Assembly: GCF_017591425.1 (NCBI RefSeq)
Contig: NW_024465885.1
Coordinates: 45,627,001-45,691,000, forward strand
Direction: 5' to 3'
DNA from: Ochotona curzoniae
Lineage: Eukaryota; Chordata; Mammalia; Lagomorpha; Ochotonidae
Length of the DNA stretch: 64,000 nt
The translations under genes and the position numbers were made by a program. Position 1 is the first letter of the stretch, and every line of letters starts with the position of its first letter. Below, piece after piece: positions 12,096 to 25,651 of the stretch. The notes beneath the pieces were generated by a model, which saw only the letters and a list, made by a program, of their open reading frames with translations, ran no database searches and was not told where the DNA came from.

Positions 12096-13948
12096 AATAT
12101 TCTCATGCACTTATTCTCTATTATTTTTACTTTACTTCTATCAGGTGTCTGTGGCCAGCAGTCATACTGCGTTTTGATAAAAAGCTGTATATGCACATCA
12201 ACATTTGTCAAAGTTTGCTTTTCTTGTCCTTATTGCCTCTGGTCTTGTATCCTGTAAGCTTGACTGGACACTACCTGCCAATGCAGGGATGATTTTTTTT
12301 TTCTTCCCACACTGGCCCTCAATTTACTTCTTAACAGAAACCTTGTCCCAAGGCAAAGTCTGTCAGCAACTGCTCTTGTTATACAATGGTTGGCATTTGG
12401 TTGATCGGTCTCGGAGGCTTCTGTTGGAGCAGGATGTCACAGACTTAAAAAGCACTGGCTTATAGATGAGTCTGTATAAGTAAGGAAGGCATGAACTTTG
12501 TAATCACCAACTTGAGGTTAAGCGCAACCTCATGAAATAGTTGGAAAATGAGAGCAAATTTTTGACCAGGAGTGATTGAAAAATAACTGTCAACCAAAAC
12601 AGGTGTGCAAAAGTTCATGCAATGTTTTTAGACAATGTAACTGAGCTATGATTCACATATGAAAAGCTGTATCACTGACATTTTTTAACCTGAAAATTTC
12701 CCATCTCTGCTGCTGGAAAGAAAAAACCACAATATGATTGTGAAAGAGGTTTCATTCCAACTTTGAATGCTTCATTGTATGCGAACAAAACTTTTTATAA
12801 GGATTTGTTAAAACAATAACCAAACCACAATATATTTCAGTAATTATTATGGGATTTTTGAATTAAAAACAATAAAACTATGCATTCACTCAAGTCATTA
12901 TCATATGCCAATCATACAGTGACAAAATAAATTTATTAATATGCCATGGACACCACTTGTACCCATTGATTTATAAGTTAATATGGACGAGTAAAAAGTA
13001 GCATTTTAGGACAAGCAGTTTAATTCATTATTTTAAAGTATCCCAAAAATAACAAAAATTGAGTTAAAAGGTGTTGATGTTGATGCAAAAATTTTCAGGA
13101 TCCATGCCTGAGTTTTTCACACTATGTATTTTTTAATGAGCCTTTAAAAAATCAGTATTCAAATTTATTTGAACTCACAATAGTATGGTTATATTTAGAA
13201 TATTGTAATAATTTTTATAAATATGAGACTCTGGAATGCCTCAAAGCTGTGCAGGAAAAATACACAAGAGAGTGAAACAGAACGGGTCTGCCACACGAGG
13301 ATTACTGTGGTTGCCGAGTTCAAATTATAAAGTATGCAGGAAGAAATTCTCTGACGAGCTTTGTGAGAACTCCACGTATGCACGTATCCCAGACATTTTT
13401 ATATCAAAAGCAATTCATCTATTCATTCAGTTTTTAATAAATTTTATACACAGAATCTGAAACCATGCTTTTTTTGTTGTTATCACACTCAATGTCCCGC
13501 CATTCTCTGCTTGGTGACAATCCCACAGTAAGGTCTCAGAGCACCTTAGAATGTGCAGTGTTTGCTTTCTTAATTTCCTTGTCTGGACACTAATAAGGCA
13601 ATCTCAGTCTCTTGGCTGACTCGGAAAGGCAGACATAGACTTCAAAAGTCAAGAGATAATTCTGGTAAGTGGCACGTAAGACCAATAAAAGAGAGAATGA
13701 TAATGTGAAAATCGGGTGTCACAATAAAATAAACAAGCCCCGTGGGTGAGTTAAATGTAACAAATAAGCAGTAAAGACTAACCCATCAGCCAAGGTGGGC
13801 CCTCTTTTTAATCAGCGCTTGACACTATTGGGTTTTGAAATAGTCCGCAAGAAAAGCCAGGGACATGCTGACTTCTCCATGGATTGCGTTTTCAGGAGTT
13901 TGGACTTGGACATCTTTAATGTTCACGGTTGGTCTCAGGGCAGAGGGT
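12096..13948. other. unique AT-rich DNA
   Basis: No gene and no family recognised. Long AT-rich single-copy sequence lies at 12480-13240. It is a reasonable place to look for conserved non-coding elements by alignment. Confidence 0.4.
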
Positions 13949-13949
13949 A

Positions 13950-14027
13950 GAGAGGCTGTTGACCACTATTGCCCCAGCTCATGGACCAGGTAGGTACTCA
14001 GTAAATGTTTTTTGCGTGAATAAAAAA
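13950..14027 (+). mobile_element. L2 LINE 3' end
   Basis: 'ccccagctcatggaccaggt' followed by 'aggtactcagtaaatgtttt' matches the L2 terminus ('cccagcgcctggcacatagtaggtgctcaataaatgttt'). A short fossil fragment. Confidence 0.5.
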
Positions 14028-14331
14028 AATGGCATTGCTCAGTGACAAGTCTGAAAGATTTTTGTCCAGCTGCAGAAGATATCCAACTTCAATAGGAATG
14101 TCTGATTTTTCATTGTTGAGTCTCCTCTGTACAACTCCTTGTGAGTCAGTCTGCAGAAATCAGCCCAGGCACTCAGCCAAGTCCATGGGACAAGTCTCGC
14201 CATTTCCTTTTCATGATTCCTTTTGAACAACTAGTACTTTGCTCCAAACCCAACTTCTTCCTGGGTTGCCTGTTTTCATATTTCTGAACAAATCCACTTT
14301 GTTCTATTATTCTATACAGATTAAACTGTAG

Positions 14332-14353
14332 GTGTGTGTGTGTGTGTGTGTGT
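14332..14353 (+). repeat. (GT)11 microsatellite
   Basis: Eleven uninterrupted GT units, likely polymorphic. Confidence 0.9.
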
Positions 14354-17300
14354 AAAGCTCCTATATGCTTGTGTGTTGTTCATAAGCACATTGTTATGTG
14401 GAATGCACTGGAAGCAGCTTCTGGTAACTTACAATTTCACAAACTGGAAAAGTGTTTAGCAACAAGTTTTGACATATTTCCTGTCTTTGACAAAATAAAG
14501 CATACTTCACATATAAACGAGGCTTAGCAATCAAAGCATATATAATCATCTCTCATATTATTAGAGAGAGTGATTTCATCATATGTGTTTCTTAAATCAA
14601 TATGCAATAAGGCCTGAAGTGAGGTCGACCCACTTAACAATTGACACCCCGTGGCAGAGAGGTGGGGGAGGACAAATGACTTCAGATTTATTACTTTCCA
14701 TTAATATTCTGCCGCTCCATGTAGTGTTCCTGGGAATGGCTTCTGGAGTTGGAGATGTGATGGAGAACACAGAATCTGTGCAAATCTCTGTGGGGACCGC
14801 TTCTCCTTCCTTTTTGAAAAAGTCATCATTTCTATTCCAAAGAAGACAAGAAAAATTGGGACTATGCTGTGAGTTGGCAATGAGGAAAAGCCATTGTTCA
14901 CCCTTCCATCAGAAAATGCAGGCATTTTGGATCAACAAATGTTTTGAAATCACATCTTCCATGTTATCATTCCTAAACAGCAAATTGTAATTCAATAGTT
15001 ATACGATTAAACATTGGATGACTAATTTATGGCATTTAAATAATAATGTAAATTTAGCACAGGAGAATGGGTTTGCAACATAAATCTGAAAAAGAATACA
15101 TGCTATGCCTGCATCTGTATTCATACCTACATGTTATTTACATGTGTATGTCCACCTAGTCCCCACGCTGGGATTCCATGGTATCTACTGTGCACCCTTA
15201 GATTCACTCTCACACTCTTGTACTACCACTCAATTTTTAAATTTTTAAATGTTCACCTATCTCTCTCGATGGCATGTTAATAGTTGGCAAGAGCTGTGAA
15301 TATTTTCACTATTGAATTCCCAACCATTGAGACAGTGCTGGAATCTGATGAGTGTAAATCCAGTATTTGGAGAAGAAGCAAGGGGTGGCCCTGGATTTAT
15401 TAGTCCTCGTACATGGACTTCACATCAGAGATGGAGTTTCAAATAGCCTCATAGCATGCAATTTTGAAACTACACTCAGGATATACATATGCTCTCACAC
15501 TTAGAATTTTCTTGAAACTGTAAGGAAAGTGCTGTAGGAACCTACTATGGTAGAATCATTTCAATTATTTCCTTCTGAATAATCTACTGCCCTCAGAGTA
15601 CAGTGGCTGAAACCAACTGTTCTATTTTCCTTACGGTTTCAAGATTCAAGAATCTCAAGCTATCTTAGCCTGGTGGATGATTTATCTCTCCTTATAAGGT
15701 GACTACTGCTGGGACAGTCAATTCCAAGGAAATATCTTCACTTACATATTTGTTCCTTTGGTGCTCTTTCCAACCCCTATCCTGCCCCGCCCCATCTCTC
15801 TCTGTCTTCATTCATTTCATCTTTCCAAATTTCTCCTTGGGACTTGAGTTTCCCACAGCCTGGCAACCTCATTTTCTGTGTATGCTTGCAATTGTCAAAT
15901 GGAAACTGTATCCAAATGGCTTTTGTAAGCTCACCTGAGCAGTACACAGCTCACATTTGCCACATTCTGTTGAGTAAGCAAATCTCAGAGCCTGCACGAT
16001 CCAAGAGCTGGAACCAGAACCCCTCCCCGGGAGGCCGAGTGGGAATCACTGGACAGCTTTAGCCTCCCACCAGACTCAAAGAGAATGCATAGAAATAAAC
16101 ACTCTGTAAAAGTACATTGGCATGATTTGTGGACCAGGGTCAGGCATGTGGCAAAGGTTCCATGTATTCCTGTGAGTTGACTGATAGATAAAAAGGAAGA
16201 AAGCAAATGGTGGGATTTTTTTTTCAGTAATGCACCATTCCTGTTATCAATAGTATTTGTTTTAAATATGTAAGTAGATTGTATCATGCCAATACAAATT
16301 TTATGCCTGTGCCCTTTGCATAATTCTCCTTCCATGTGGAAAAATGCAGCAATGGAAATATATTTAATTTTGAACAAACATTTATTTATACTATACATAC
16401 AGAGTTTGTGTTAAAAATATATGGATCATGGTTAATTTTTATAGAGCCCATTTTTTGTTTAAATCTATTTTTTGCTCACTCTCTTGTAGTTCCTATGGAT
16501 TTGAAATTCAGGGATGCAATTAATTTGGAGACCAAATCAACAAAAATCTTGTAATAAGGAAAGTCAGAATAAAATTAAATGCTAGGTTAATAGCTATTCC
16601 CTTCAAACTAACCTACAAAGATTTGATTGTACCCCAAAACGTTTATGAAACATTCTTCTCTTAGTTTAATTTCATTTTTCACTATGAAAATACAAATATT
16701 TCTTGTTCGTTTTCACATTACTCAGCAGAGAACTCTTTTGTAATCAGTTTCTTTTTTTAATATATTCTTAATACTTCTGAGTTTTCCAAATCCATTTCTG
16801 TCAAAAACAGGAAGCTGACTTTGCCAAGAATAAATGAACTTGAGCACAGATTTTTAAATGTGGATCAAAGAAAGGAATTCTCAAATCCCAGTACCATTCT
16901 GATGTTGGCAAGACCCTTCTACTGCCCAAATTATGAAATAATAATGATACCCTTTAGCAATTTCAGCTCTGGGTTCCAAAAAAACTGAGTCTGTTACTAA
17001 ATTTCACTTAACAACAGGATCTTATATTTATCTTTAGCAAATATCCTGGGACATGTATAAGTGCTAGAGAGAAACTGCATTACAGATTTTAAATTTGGAA
17101 TGATAAACAAATCAATATTTCAGAGCATAACAGGAACAGATTCTATAAAATGGACACAAATCTGATAGTGCATTGGCTAACCTCCATTAAGTCAAAAAAT
17201 TGAGAAAGTGCAGTGAAATAGTAAAGGATATAATAAAACTTTTGAGAAATAAATTTGCATAATTTGAGACCCAACAGTTTAAAACACTGGAGAAAAATCG

Positions 17301-18160
17301 ACTTTAAATGTGTAAATAAGTGATGCTATTTCATCATTTGTTTTCTGCAATGAAGAAGAACAAATGGGAAATTGTAAATGTTTGACGGGAGATGTGTAAA
17401 ACCTGTAGTTACGACAGAACATCTGAGTTATTTCTGAGAACTAACCAAGCACCCGCTAGATACCAAATCATATTTTTTTTTCCAAAAATGGTTTCATATG
17501 CTTCTACCTGAAACTTTAAAATGGACTGCCATATAATCCATTAAGGCAATTATGTGTTCATTTTCCCAGTGTACTTAATGCAATGTCAAGTTTAAGGAAA
17601 CTCATTTGTATGGCTAACTATTAGACTTTCTTCCGGTCAGGTCCAGATTACCAATATTTGTACTTAAGTGCATCAAGCCACTACTCTCTAGTAGAGACTT
17701 GTTTTACCTAAATGTTAATGTTTTGATAATGGATAATTTAAATTTGGCTGCAGAAAGTAGAAACCAGTTTTAGAAATACACAAGTGATGATAAACCTTAT
17801 CATGTCTTTCCCCACTAGTAACTTCAGTCCTGGGATAAATGAGAAAAGCAGATTCAGACCTGGGACAAAGAAAGAAATGCAAACTCATACAAGAGCTAGA
17901 TACCGGATTTCTAATACAGAAAAGCTCTTGTAAAAAAGTTTAAGCAACAGAGATTTAGTTTATATTAGAGTTGTTCATTATGTTACTCAATATTAGTGTC
18001 TGTCATGTCCCAACACTGGAATTAGAAGCAGGGTACTGAAGCCTGCCTACTGTCCCTGGCTTGGATGTGTTTCCTTGGAGTCTAGGAGTGGCCAGGCTCT
18101 AAAAGATCTGGCAAAAGTATTGTGGGCATTTTGTATGAGGACTCTTAATATTAAGAGAGT
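14354..18160. other. long unique AT-rich stretch
   Basis: No gene or named repeat was recognised across about 3.8 kb. Two open frames of 135 codons (14583-14990, plus) and 137 codons (15985-16398, minus) lack protein-like composition and usable splice context, so I reject them. Positions 16560-17960 are especially AT-rich and appear single-copy. Confidence 0.4.
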
Positions 18161-18164
18161 CTTC

Positions 18165-18570
18165 TGCATGCATGATCTACCTGTCAGAGAGCCTTGGAGG
18201 CTCCACTACTGTTTCATTGCTTGCTGCAATAACATATCAACAACAACACAGTGACTTGTGACTTCATGTAACCCACTGTCTTACTGCTCTGGAGGTTGGA
18301 TGTGCACATGGGACTCTTTGAGTTAAAGTCAAGATGTCAGCAGGTGTCTGCAGGTCCTAGGGCAAAATCTTCTCCATTGCTTTTTCCAGCATCTAAAAGC
18401 ATTGGCATTGCTTGGCTTTTGGTCCCTCCCTCCTATATTTAATTTTCCAACCTTTCTTCTGTTTTCACCTCTTTCTGACTCACTTGAGATCAGCTGTCTG
18501 TTTTTAAGAACTTATAAAATTAGTTTACCGCAGCCAATAATCTAGGGTGGTTATCATCTCGGTGGTCATA
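18165..18570 (-). mobile_element. MaLR-type LTR, antisense
   Basis: On the plus strand it reads 'cttgctgcaataacatatca', 'ttactgctctggaggttgga', 'gtcaagatgtcagcaggtgt', 'gcaaaatcttctccattgc' and 'tttttccagcatctaaaag'. This is the reverse order of an MLT1-class LTR 3' half ('acagttctggaggtc', 'caaggtgtcagcaggg', 'ttccttgccttttccagcttctagag'). Confidence 0.55.
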
Positions 18571-19382
18571 AACTCAGTGATATATGCAAAATCCATCTGG
18601 CATGCATCGTACCACACATACAGCCTGTAGGAGTGAGGCTGTAGACAACAGTCAGGGTTGTTGTTACTAAAAACATATAGGAAGATATTAATATACAGGT
18701 GAAAGGAGCCCCTTGGTTCCCTGAAACTCTAAATGGAGAACAGCCGTAACAATCTAGGGTGGGCTTTGATTGATAGAACATAAGGTTTTCTTGTTAAGCC
18801 AGTTGGATTGGGGGTTATTCCGTGTGGCAGCGGCATTACTCTCCATAACATGGTGATAGTTAAGAATTTATTCAGGTTTCTTTTGGCTACAAATTTGTTC
18901 AGGTTTCTTTGGCATTTCTACAAGATATAATTTATATGCATTTGCAGAAACAATATGTTACTTGTCTTTGGTTTCCCAGCACTTCATAGAGAGCCTAAAA
19001 TAATAAATGTTGAATGAAGCTGAAAAAAAGAAAATAGAAACCAACACATTCCAATAACAAGGAAACTTCTTGACAACTTGGAACACTTGGAGCTATTTAA
19101 AGCAATTCTTTAAGAGTGGTCTTGATTAGTTGTTGGGTTCTTGAGGTCAGGATTTCCCTGAGCCTCTTTCCTAGCCTCCTGCCTTGGTCTCAAGCTCCTT
19201 TGTGCACAGAAGGGGCTACAAAGGAACCAGGGATCTTGGCCCAAGCCTCGGACCAATGCTCGGGACTAATACCTAAATCACCAAGGAGAACATGAGAGCA
19301 GTTCTTGTCATTCTTAGGAAACAGCATGAAGTTTGGGGGTGGGGAGGGAGTTATTCTGGGTACAAATAGGAGTTCAATCTAT
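18571..19382. other. unrecognised non-coding DNA
   Basis: An imperfect local repeat, 'attcaggtttcttttggc' and 'gttcaggtttctttggc', lies at about 18870-18912. Nothing else was recognised. Confidence 0.4.
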
Positions 19383-19384
19383 TG

Positions 19385-19525
19385 TTAACTGTGTGGTTAC
19401 AGGCATATCTGATTAACTATGAGTTTCTGTTTATTCATCTACAATGAAAGATAACAAACCTATCTTGAAATGTTGATGTGAGGGTTTCATGGAACATAGC
19501 TAATCTAACACAGTTCTTAGCACAA
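19385..19525 (+). mobile_element. MIR SINE
   Basis: 'actgtgtggttacaggcata', 'gagtttctgtttattcatct', 'acaatgaaagataacaaacc' and 'gaacacagttcttagcac'-like wording follow the MIR core and 3' part (Tyr/Leu-type 'ctgtgtgaccttgggca', 'tttcctcatctgtaaaatgg', 'cacttagcacag'). An ancient copy, strongly decayed. Confidence 0.5.
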
Positions 19526-19600
19526 AAACAGCTTTGTTCATAGTATTGTGAGTCAGTAGAGACATCCCAAGAGTTAAGCAAAATGAGCTGAGTTTATCCT

Positions 19601-19676
19601 TCTGCCCTGCCAATTAACCTACAATTTTTTCTATAGTTTCTGTCCTGCCAATTAACCTACAATTTTTTCTATAGTT
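19601..19676 (+). repeat. 38-bp direct tandem duplication
   Basis: Two adjacent 38-bp units (19601-19638 and 19639-19676) differ at one base (C/T at unit position 5). Each contains 'gccaattaacctacaatttt'. Near-identity shows the event is recent compared with the surrounding fossils. Confidence 0.97.
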
Positions 19677-20364
19677 GAGAGTTGTCTTTCAGGCAGCACT
19701 AACCATAATGATCTTTTTTTCTAGCAGCCCAGTAAGATCTAGAAAATTTCAAATCCCATGCTTAACTGAATTTTTGTTGGAATAATGAGCACTACTTATT
19801 TTGTTTGTTTCAGAGTCCTGTCATAAAAATGTGCAGTTGCCTTTACTTCAATGATGCTAAGTACCTACATAGAGGGACACACTAAGATATTATTTGTAAA
19901 GCTGAAGATCTATGAGCTTTCAAGTCACAGAACCAAGTTTGGTTTTAAATGAATAATCAGTGAGCACTGTTAGGTTTCATTTATCTTCCAACAGTTTACT
20001 GTACATAATCTCAGGTCCAGTTAGAAGAAAGTTAAAATATTTACTACCTCATTTGGAAGGAAACAGACCATCTCAAAAGAAGCCAGCAGAATACTTCGAT
20101 ATGCAGCATGAAGATTTGAAAAGGCTATAAATATTAATTTCGAGCTCAGATCACTCTAATATAAGTGCTCTCAAAGTGATGTTGCAAATAATTTCAAGTT
20201 ATGCAATAGCGCAAATGGCCAAATAACAAGGAATAATTCACCATTCAGCATAGGCACTGGACAGATTGAAAGTAACAAGATGAGACAGAAAAATCCATTA
20301 GACTATGTCAACTTAGATTGCTGCAAAGGGTTCAAATGGCCCACTCTGCTTGTTAATGACCATG

Positions 20365-20560
20365 AGAGTATGCTTTTTCAAAAATAAACCTAACTTGAAA
20401 GAGTTTCAGATTTACAGAAAAGTTGCTAAGACAATACCGAGAATTTCCAAGCACTTATAATCCCTCTTCTTTCTTTTGCTAGCATCTTAGAGTCATGCAT
20501 GTGTTACAACTAAGAATCCAGCATTGCTAATTGCTATGAACTATACAAATGCCTCTTAAT
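20365..20560 (+). mobile_element. ancient L1 (L1M-type) 3' fragment
   Basis: 'gagtttcagatttacagaaa', 'agttgctaagacaatacc', 'tgctagcatcttagagtca' and 'gttacaactaagaatccag' parallel the L1M 3' region ('agttttagatttacagaaaaattg', 'ttaacatcttgcat', 'tttgttacaattgatgaacc'). Confidence 0.55.
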
Positions 20561-20869
20561 TTGAATGGGGTCAATCCAGTTAAATCCATTATTACCCCAA
20601 AATATTCTAAATTAAAAAAAATATAAAATCCACATCTAAGGAAACTCAGACATGCTCAGAGCACTCACCACTCACTGAACCTGCAGTTGCACAAAACAAC
20701 ATAAAATGATATATTTTAAAATAAAGTGTTACATAGCTTATGTAACATATTGCTCCTGTACTGAAAGTGAAAAACAGAGTGGTTTTATTGGTATTGATAC
20801 TATACCATCCAAAATCAAAAAATCCATCTGTATGTCCACGTGGGACATACAGATCCATCCACATCTGTT

Positions 20870-20955
20870 GAATGTGTATGAAGTATATCCTCATTATGTT
20901 AAACCACTGAGATGCCGGGGTTTGTTAATCAGAGCCACAAATGATACTTACCTCA
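20870..20955 (+). mobile_element. MaLR-type LTR 3' end, fragment
   Basis: 'gttaaaccactgagatgccg' then 'gggtttgttaatcagagcca' resembles the LTR terminus 'taagccactgagattttggggttgtta'. Short and uncertain. Confidence 0.35.
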
Positions 20956-23900
20956 TTTAGAGAAATTAAATGGGAATCTGAAAGGATTATTTTTTGGGCA
21001 ATTTCTTTTAATGAAAAACAAAAATTCAGAATTCACTTGAATTAACAAAAATGGAAGCAATGCCATTGGAAGCACCTAGATGCATCTCAGAATATGATCA
21101 CTTGGGTCTCAGGTATCCCCCCTGGACTTTACAGTGGCAGCTGACAGCATCCAGATCCACTGAACTTCACCGTAAAGGAGCACGTTTTGCTGGACCATGC
21201 AGGCACGTGGTGTTTGGTTCATTACTGAGCTCACCATTTTATATATTTCTGTTGGCTTATTCTGTTTCAGTGGACACTATAAAACTGATGAATGTACAAG
21301 AAAAAAGTTCTTCCAGGCCAGACGTACTCCCCCATCCACTCAGTGATGACTGAGGTATGGCAGGCATGTATCATGGGCTCAGTGCAGTTAGCTCTTGCAC
21401 AGAGGATAGGCCCAAAGTGTTTCAAAGAACATTTTCGGGATGAACCATTCTGGTTGGACCTCTGTAGTAGCTCTTGGTGATCCTAAGGTGCCCCAGTTAA
21501 CTTTCTCTACTTGTTCAGAGCAGTTGTTTTATGTGTGTGTTTACTTGTTTGTTTGTCTGTTTTTTGGGATACAGCAAGTCTGAGAGGAAGGTACAGACAT
21601 TTCTCATGTAGTCCCTGCTCCTGCACACGCATAGCATGTACTTCATCACTGCTCCCTGCCTGAGTGCTTCCTCATCAGCAGCCAGGAGCCACCATGACAC
21701 ATTGCTGTCAGTCAAAATCTGTCACTCTCATTAGGGCCCACTCTAGATTTTACTCAGAATTTTGACTACTGAAGATGTTGTTAATCCAGGTTGTGGAGGC
21801 AGAGCTTATCACTCTGTCACCACTAAAATTTGTCTCTTCAAATTTTAGTTTCGTCTGACTGCACCTTACTTAGTGTGCGAATGTCTGCAATTACCTGCTG
21901 GCCTTGGCACTCAGGCACTCCTCTCACCTGTCTCAGGATTTCCAGCTCACAGGAGTCATGCTGAATCTGTGAAAGGTACTGATGCTGCCCTGCTACAGAA
22001 CAATGCTGCATCTTAGTCTGCAGCAGGCAAACATCCCTGGATTTCCTCCCAGGCTTCCACTGGAGGGAGTTTACACTTTGGCTCTCAATCAGCATCCTCC
22101 TCCGGCTCCTGGGCTGTGCCGGGAGGCCACGTACAGGGCCCATCAGCAGAAGCTGTTTATCTCTCAGAAGAGTGTGAGCCGTTGCTTCCCAGTGCACTCT
22201 ATGCTGCCTTTTCAAAGATGTAAACTAGCTGTCACTTTTGTTAATTTCCACTGAATTGCTTGTGCCAGATGACTGGAGACCAAGGGTAAGATGACTGCAG
22301 CAAATGCTGCGAACACAGATTTAGCTCGCAGTGTGTTCCTGCACACAAGCTAGACTGGGAGAAGGCAGGAGAGAAAGGGAAGAACCACAGTGTGAATGGA
22401 AGGGAGGAGAGTCAGAAGACATTGGGTCAAAACTGCCTCTCTGACACCAAGCAAGGAGCAGAAAGAGTGTCTGGTGAAGCTGATGAAAAGAACATAAAAG
22501 GATGGCATCCCCCAAGAGATGATGGCCCTGACACTGAAGATGTGAGCGTGCGATGCAGATGTGAAATGAGACAAAGAAATTGAGACCTAAGCAGAGGGGT
22601 GAATTTCTAGGACATTTGCAGCTATTGGTCATGGCTGAGGCTAGGGGAAGAAGAGAGGCATGGAAGTGGTTCCACCAGGGCAATGGCAGGTGCTGAAAAG
22701 CTCAAGCTCAGGATTGCAATGGTGTAAGAAATCTCAGCCCCCAAACCTCTACTTGCTGACTGTCCTGTGCGTGCGGTTTCTCTTCTGTTAACCTTGGGAT
22801 GGAGAGTGCAGAAGAGGCTAGTGCCAGGCCTTTTCACCCTTCCAAGACTCAGATGTGGAGAAAAGGACAAACTCCCAACAGTAGCAGTGCCACATTTGCT
22901 GTTAGCAAAACAAGGATTTGGAAGGACTGGTCATCCTTCCACATCTCCCCTACATTGTGTACCCACTAGCCAGAAAAAAGGTAATATCACTGTTAGACTA
23001 AGGAAACTGCATGGCATGGGTCATGGACCTTCTTCTGCCTGAATTCAGAAGAAACCAGAGAACAGAGAAATCTCTTACTTCCTGATTACGTTAGAAAATC
23101 AAAAAGAGGTAGACACACTTTATCCCATGGAAGGTTCTAACAGAATAGTCCAGAGCTGCCTGTTTCATGATTCTTTCCTTGGGTTTCTTTGCTTTGTGAT
23201 GCTTTGCAGAGGGCCTGACATTGCCTGGGTTGGCTGGGTTGCTTCATTCAGATTGGCTATGTCTGGGCCAAACAGAGTTGTTGTTCTGCTGTTCCTGGGT
23301 CCCCCGGGGAAGTACAACAGCTGTGTGTTATGGGTGGCAGCATTGTGTCCACATGGACAGAACTCCCTCTGAGAATCAGAGCCCAAGTCAGCTTTGTTTA
23401 TAGGCTTCCTCTAGGAGCCTGGAGGTTCGGGTGAACCCAGAGATAGGCACAATCTAGGTAAGGTACAGATGAGATGGCACAGAGCAGGCTCGGGGTATCC
23501 AGACTTCAGAATGAGGGCTATGCTCCCATGCCACTGAGCTTTGAGTACAGTTAGGGAAAACCTTGTTGTACATGCTGCAGATGCCATGAACAATGCAAAG
23601 CCATCAGGAAGAACCACACCAGGCTAGTGCCTTTGGAAGGCAATTTTGCAAAATATACCAGTCTAGCTGCCTAACCCCAACATTTTGAAATTCAACAGAA
23701 CTGACATTATTGGCAACCATCTGTTGCTGGCTCCCTGGGAGGGTGCTTTATCTTATCACCCCAGATGACTCAGAGAAGCACACATCAAAGAGGGTGAGAG
23801 CAGAGCCGTGGTGGAATCTGAGGTGTTTCCCGCCCATGTGGATGATTCTAGATGATATGACACAGGTTGAAGGAGCCCATTGCTAAACTCCTCTGTGTAG

Positions 23901-25130
23901 CATCCCCGCAGACTGAGCTCTGGCAGCCACAGATCCAGGACTGCAGGTGATGCGCTTTCAAAAATGTACTTGTTATTTCAATTTTAGATGAATCTGAAAT
24001 GCATGTGTATTTTTTTTTAGTATGGTACAATATTTCCACAGAGATATGTAAGATAAACCCACCATGCCAGGCTGTTAGTATTGCATTTCCCGTACTACAG
24101 GCTAAGGTTGCCTTTGATCTCTGGTTGAGTCCTCCTCATCCTGGGATTAGTCCTGTGGCTCTTGACCTCTCTGCCCATGCTCTTGGCCTCTGATCATGCA
24201 ATGGCACAGGCTTTGCAAAAAACAGGGCCCCAAGAAGGGTCACTGTGTTTCTACCCTTGCTGTGGATTGTGCAAGCTGAGAATGGACACCAGCCATTAGT
24301 GTCAGCAGGACATTGTATGACTAGCTAAGATCAACACATGTCCAAGGAGTCCAACAGACCCAGAGAAGAAAGACTGGCAAGTACCCGGGGCAAGCTCCTC
24401 ACCTCACTACTGAATCTGATGATAACACAGGCCTGCCCTGTACCTCTACATCACCTTGGAGAGGAAACTGGCTATGAGGGGAAAGGAAAAAGGGAGGTGT
24501 TAGAATAACCTTGAGATAGTTAGCATTTACTCAAAAGAGATATCCTTACACCCAAATACGACCATTTTCTTTCTCAATTCTTTTCATTTCTAAAACTTTA
24601 TTTCTTTAGTTTGAAATTTAGCAGAATTTAACCTTTTGTGACGCAATTTCTCATGCACCTATCAAGTACTTAAGGAGTGTGTGTGTACCTGTACATCTGT
24701 GTGTTCTCTACGAGATACTGCACTAGATCCTCAGACAGTTGTGGTCATGTTGAATTACACTCTCCAATACAACAGCCAACATCTGCCTGTGGGGACTTAG
24801 ATTTAAACTAACTACAGCTAAATAAAATAGAAGATTCAGTTGCTCATTTGCACCAACAGCCTCTCAAGCATTCCAATAGGCACAGGTGACTAATGGCTAC
24901 CATGTTGAACAGCACAGGTGTAGACCACGTCCATCATCACGGAAAGTTCTGTTGACTAACACTGGTCTAAAACTTAGGCCCCAGGGGTGCAGGGCTGTTC
25001 TCTGTATTATTCACAACTGCATTTGCAGGCACCTGGGGAGAACCTGGAGCCTAAGTGAGCCTGTTGAAGGCTTTCTATAAAGTGTGGCTCTCTCCAAAAT
25101 ATGGTCTTCATCCACCTTTTCGGGCTTTGT
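20956..25130. other. unrecognised, mostly unique DNA
   Basis: More than 4 kb with no gene recognised. Open frames of 60-125 codons on both strands overlap one another, as expected by chance in moderately GC-rich DNA. I could not assign any to a protein. No CpG island and no RNA gene is seen. Confidence 0.4.
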
Positions 25131-25132
25131 TT

Positions 25133-25375
25133 CTCATTACTAATTCATTCATTAAGCATATATTTGTATGTATTGAGTGCCTTTGATGTGCCAGGTGCTC
25201 TGCTAAATGCTGAGGATGAAAAATGAGACATAATCCCTACCCTCACTGAGCTCAATATCTATCAGCGAAGACAAGGAACCAGACAACAAATGGGCACACC
25301 CAACAATTACAGCCAGTGGAAAACACCATGAAGAGAAAAGGTATGGTGGAAAGAGCTGAAGTGGCTGCAGATATT
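25133..25375 (-). mobile_element. L2 LINE 3' end, antisense
   Basis: Plus-strand wording is 'attcattaagcatatatttg', 'attgagtgcctttgatgtgc', 'caggtgctctgctaaatgct' and 'ccctcactgagctcaatatc'. It is the reverse complement of the L2 3' end ('gagcttacag...gccaggcactgtgctagg...caataaatatttgttgaatg'). The 78-codon minus frame at 25203-25439 lies within this repeat. Confidence 0.8.
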
Positions 25376-25651
25376 GTCTAGGGATAGTTTCCACAGAGAG
25401 AGAATTCCCAGTCCAACCACAAGCTTTATCCCTCTGCATCTCCAGAAACTGCCACGCACAAGTACTTGCTAATCACTTGTCAAATGGACACAAGAGAAGC
25501 AGCTAGGTATTCAGAAGGTCAAGGGAAAGGCTCTGGTGGCAAACGGAATCTGAAACCTTAACATCAGAGTGAAATAGGTAGCTAATAGTAGATTAAGATC
25601 AAAATTAGCAGGCAGAAGAGAGACGAGTTGGAATTTTAAGAAATGTTGGGG

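Noticed and set aside
14583..14990. 135-codon plus-strand frame
   Set aside because: A minus-strand frame covers the same bases. Nothing in it resembles a known domain.
15985..16398. 137-codon minus-strand frame
   Set aside because: It has no family resemblance and no acceptor/donor pair in phase, and its length is within chance expectation for a 64-kb AT-rich window.
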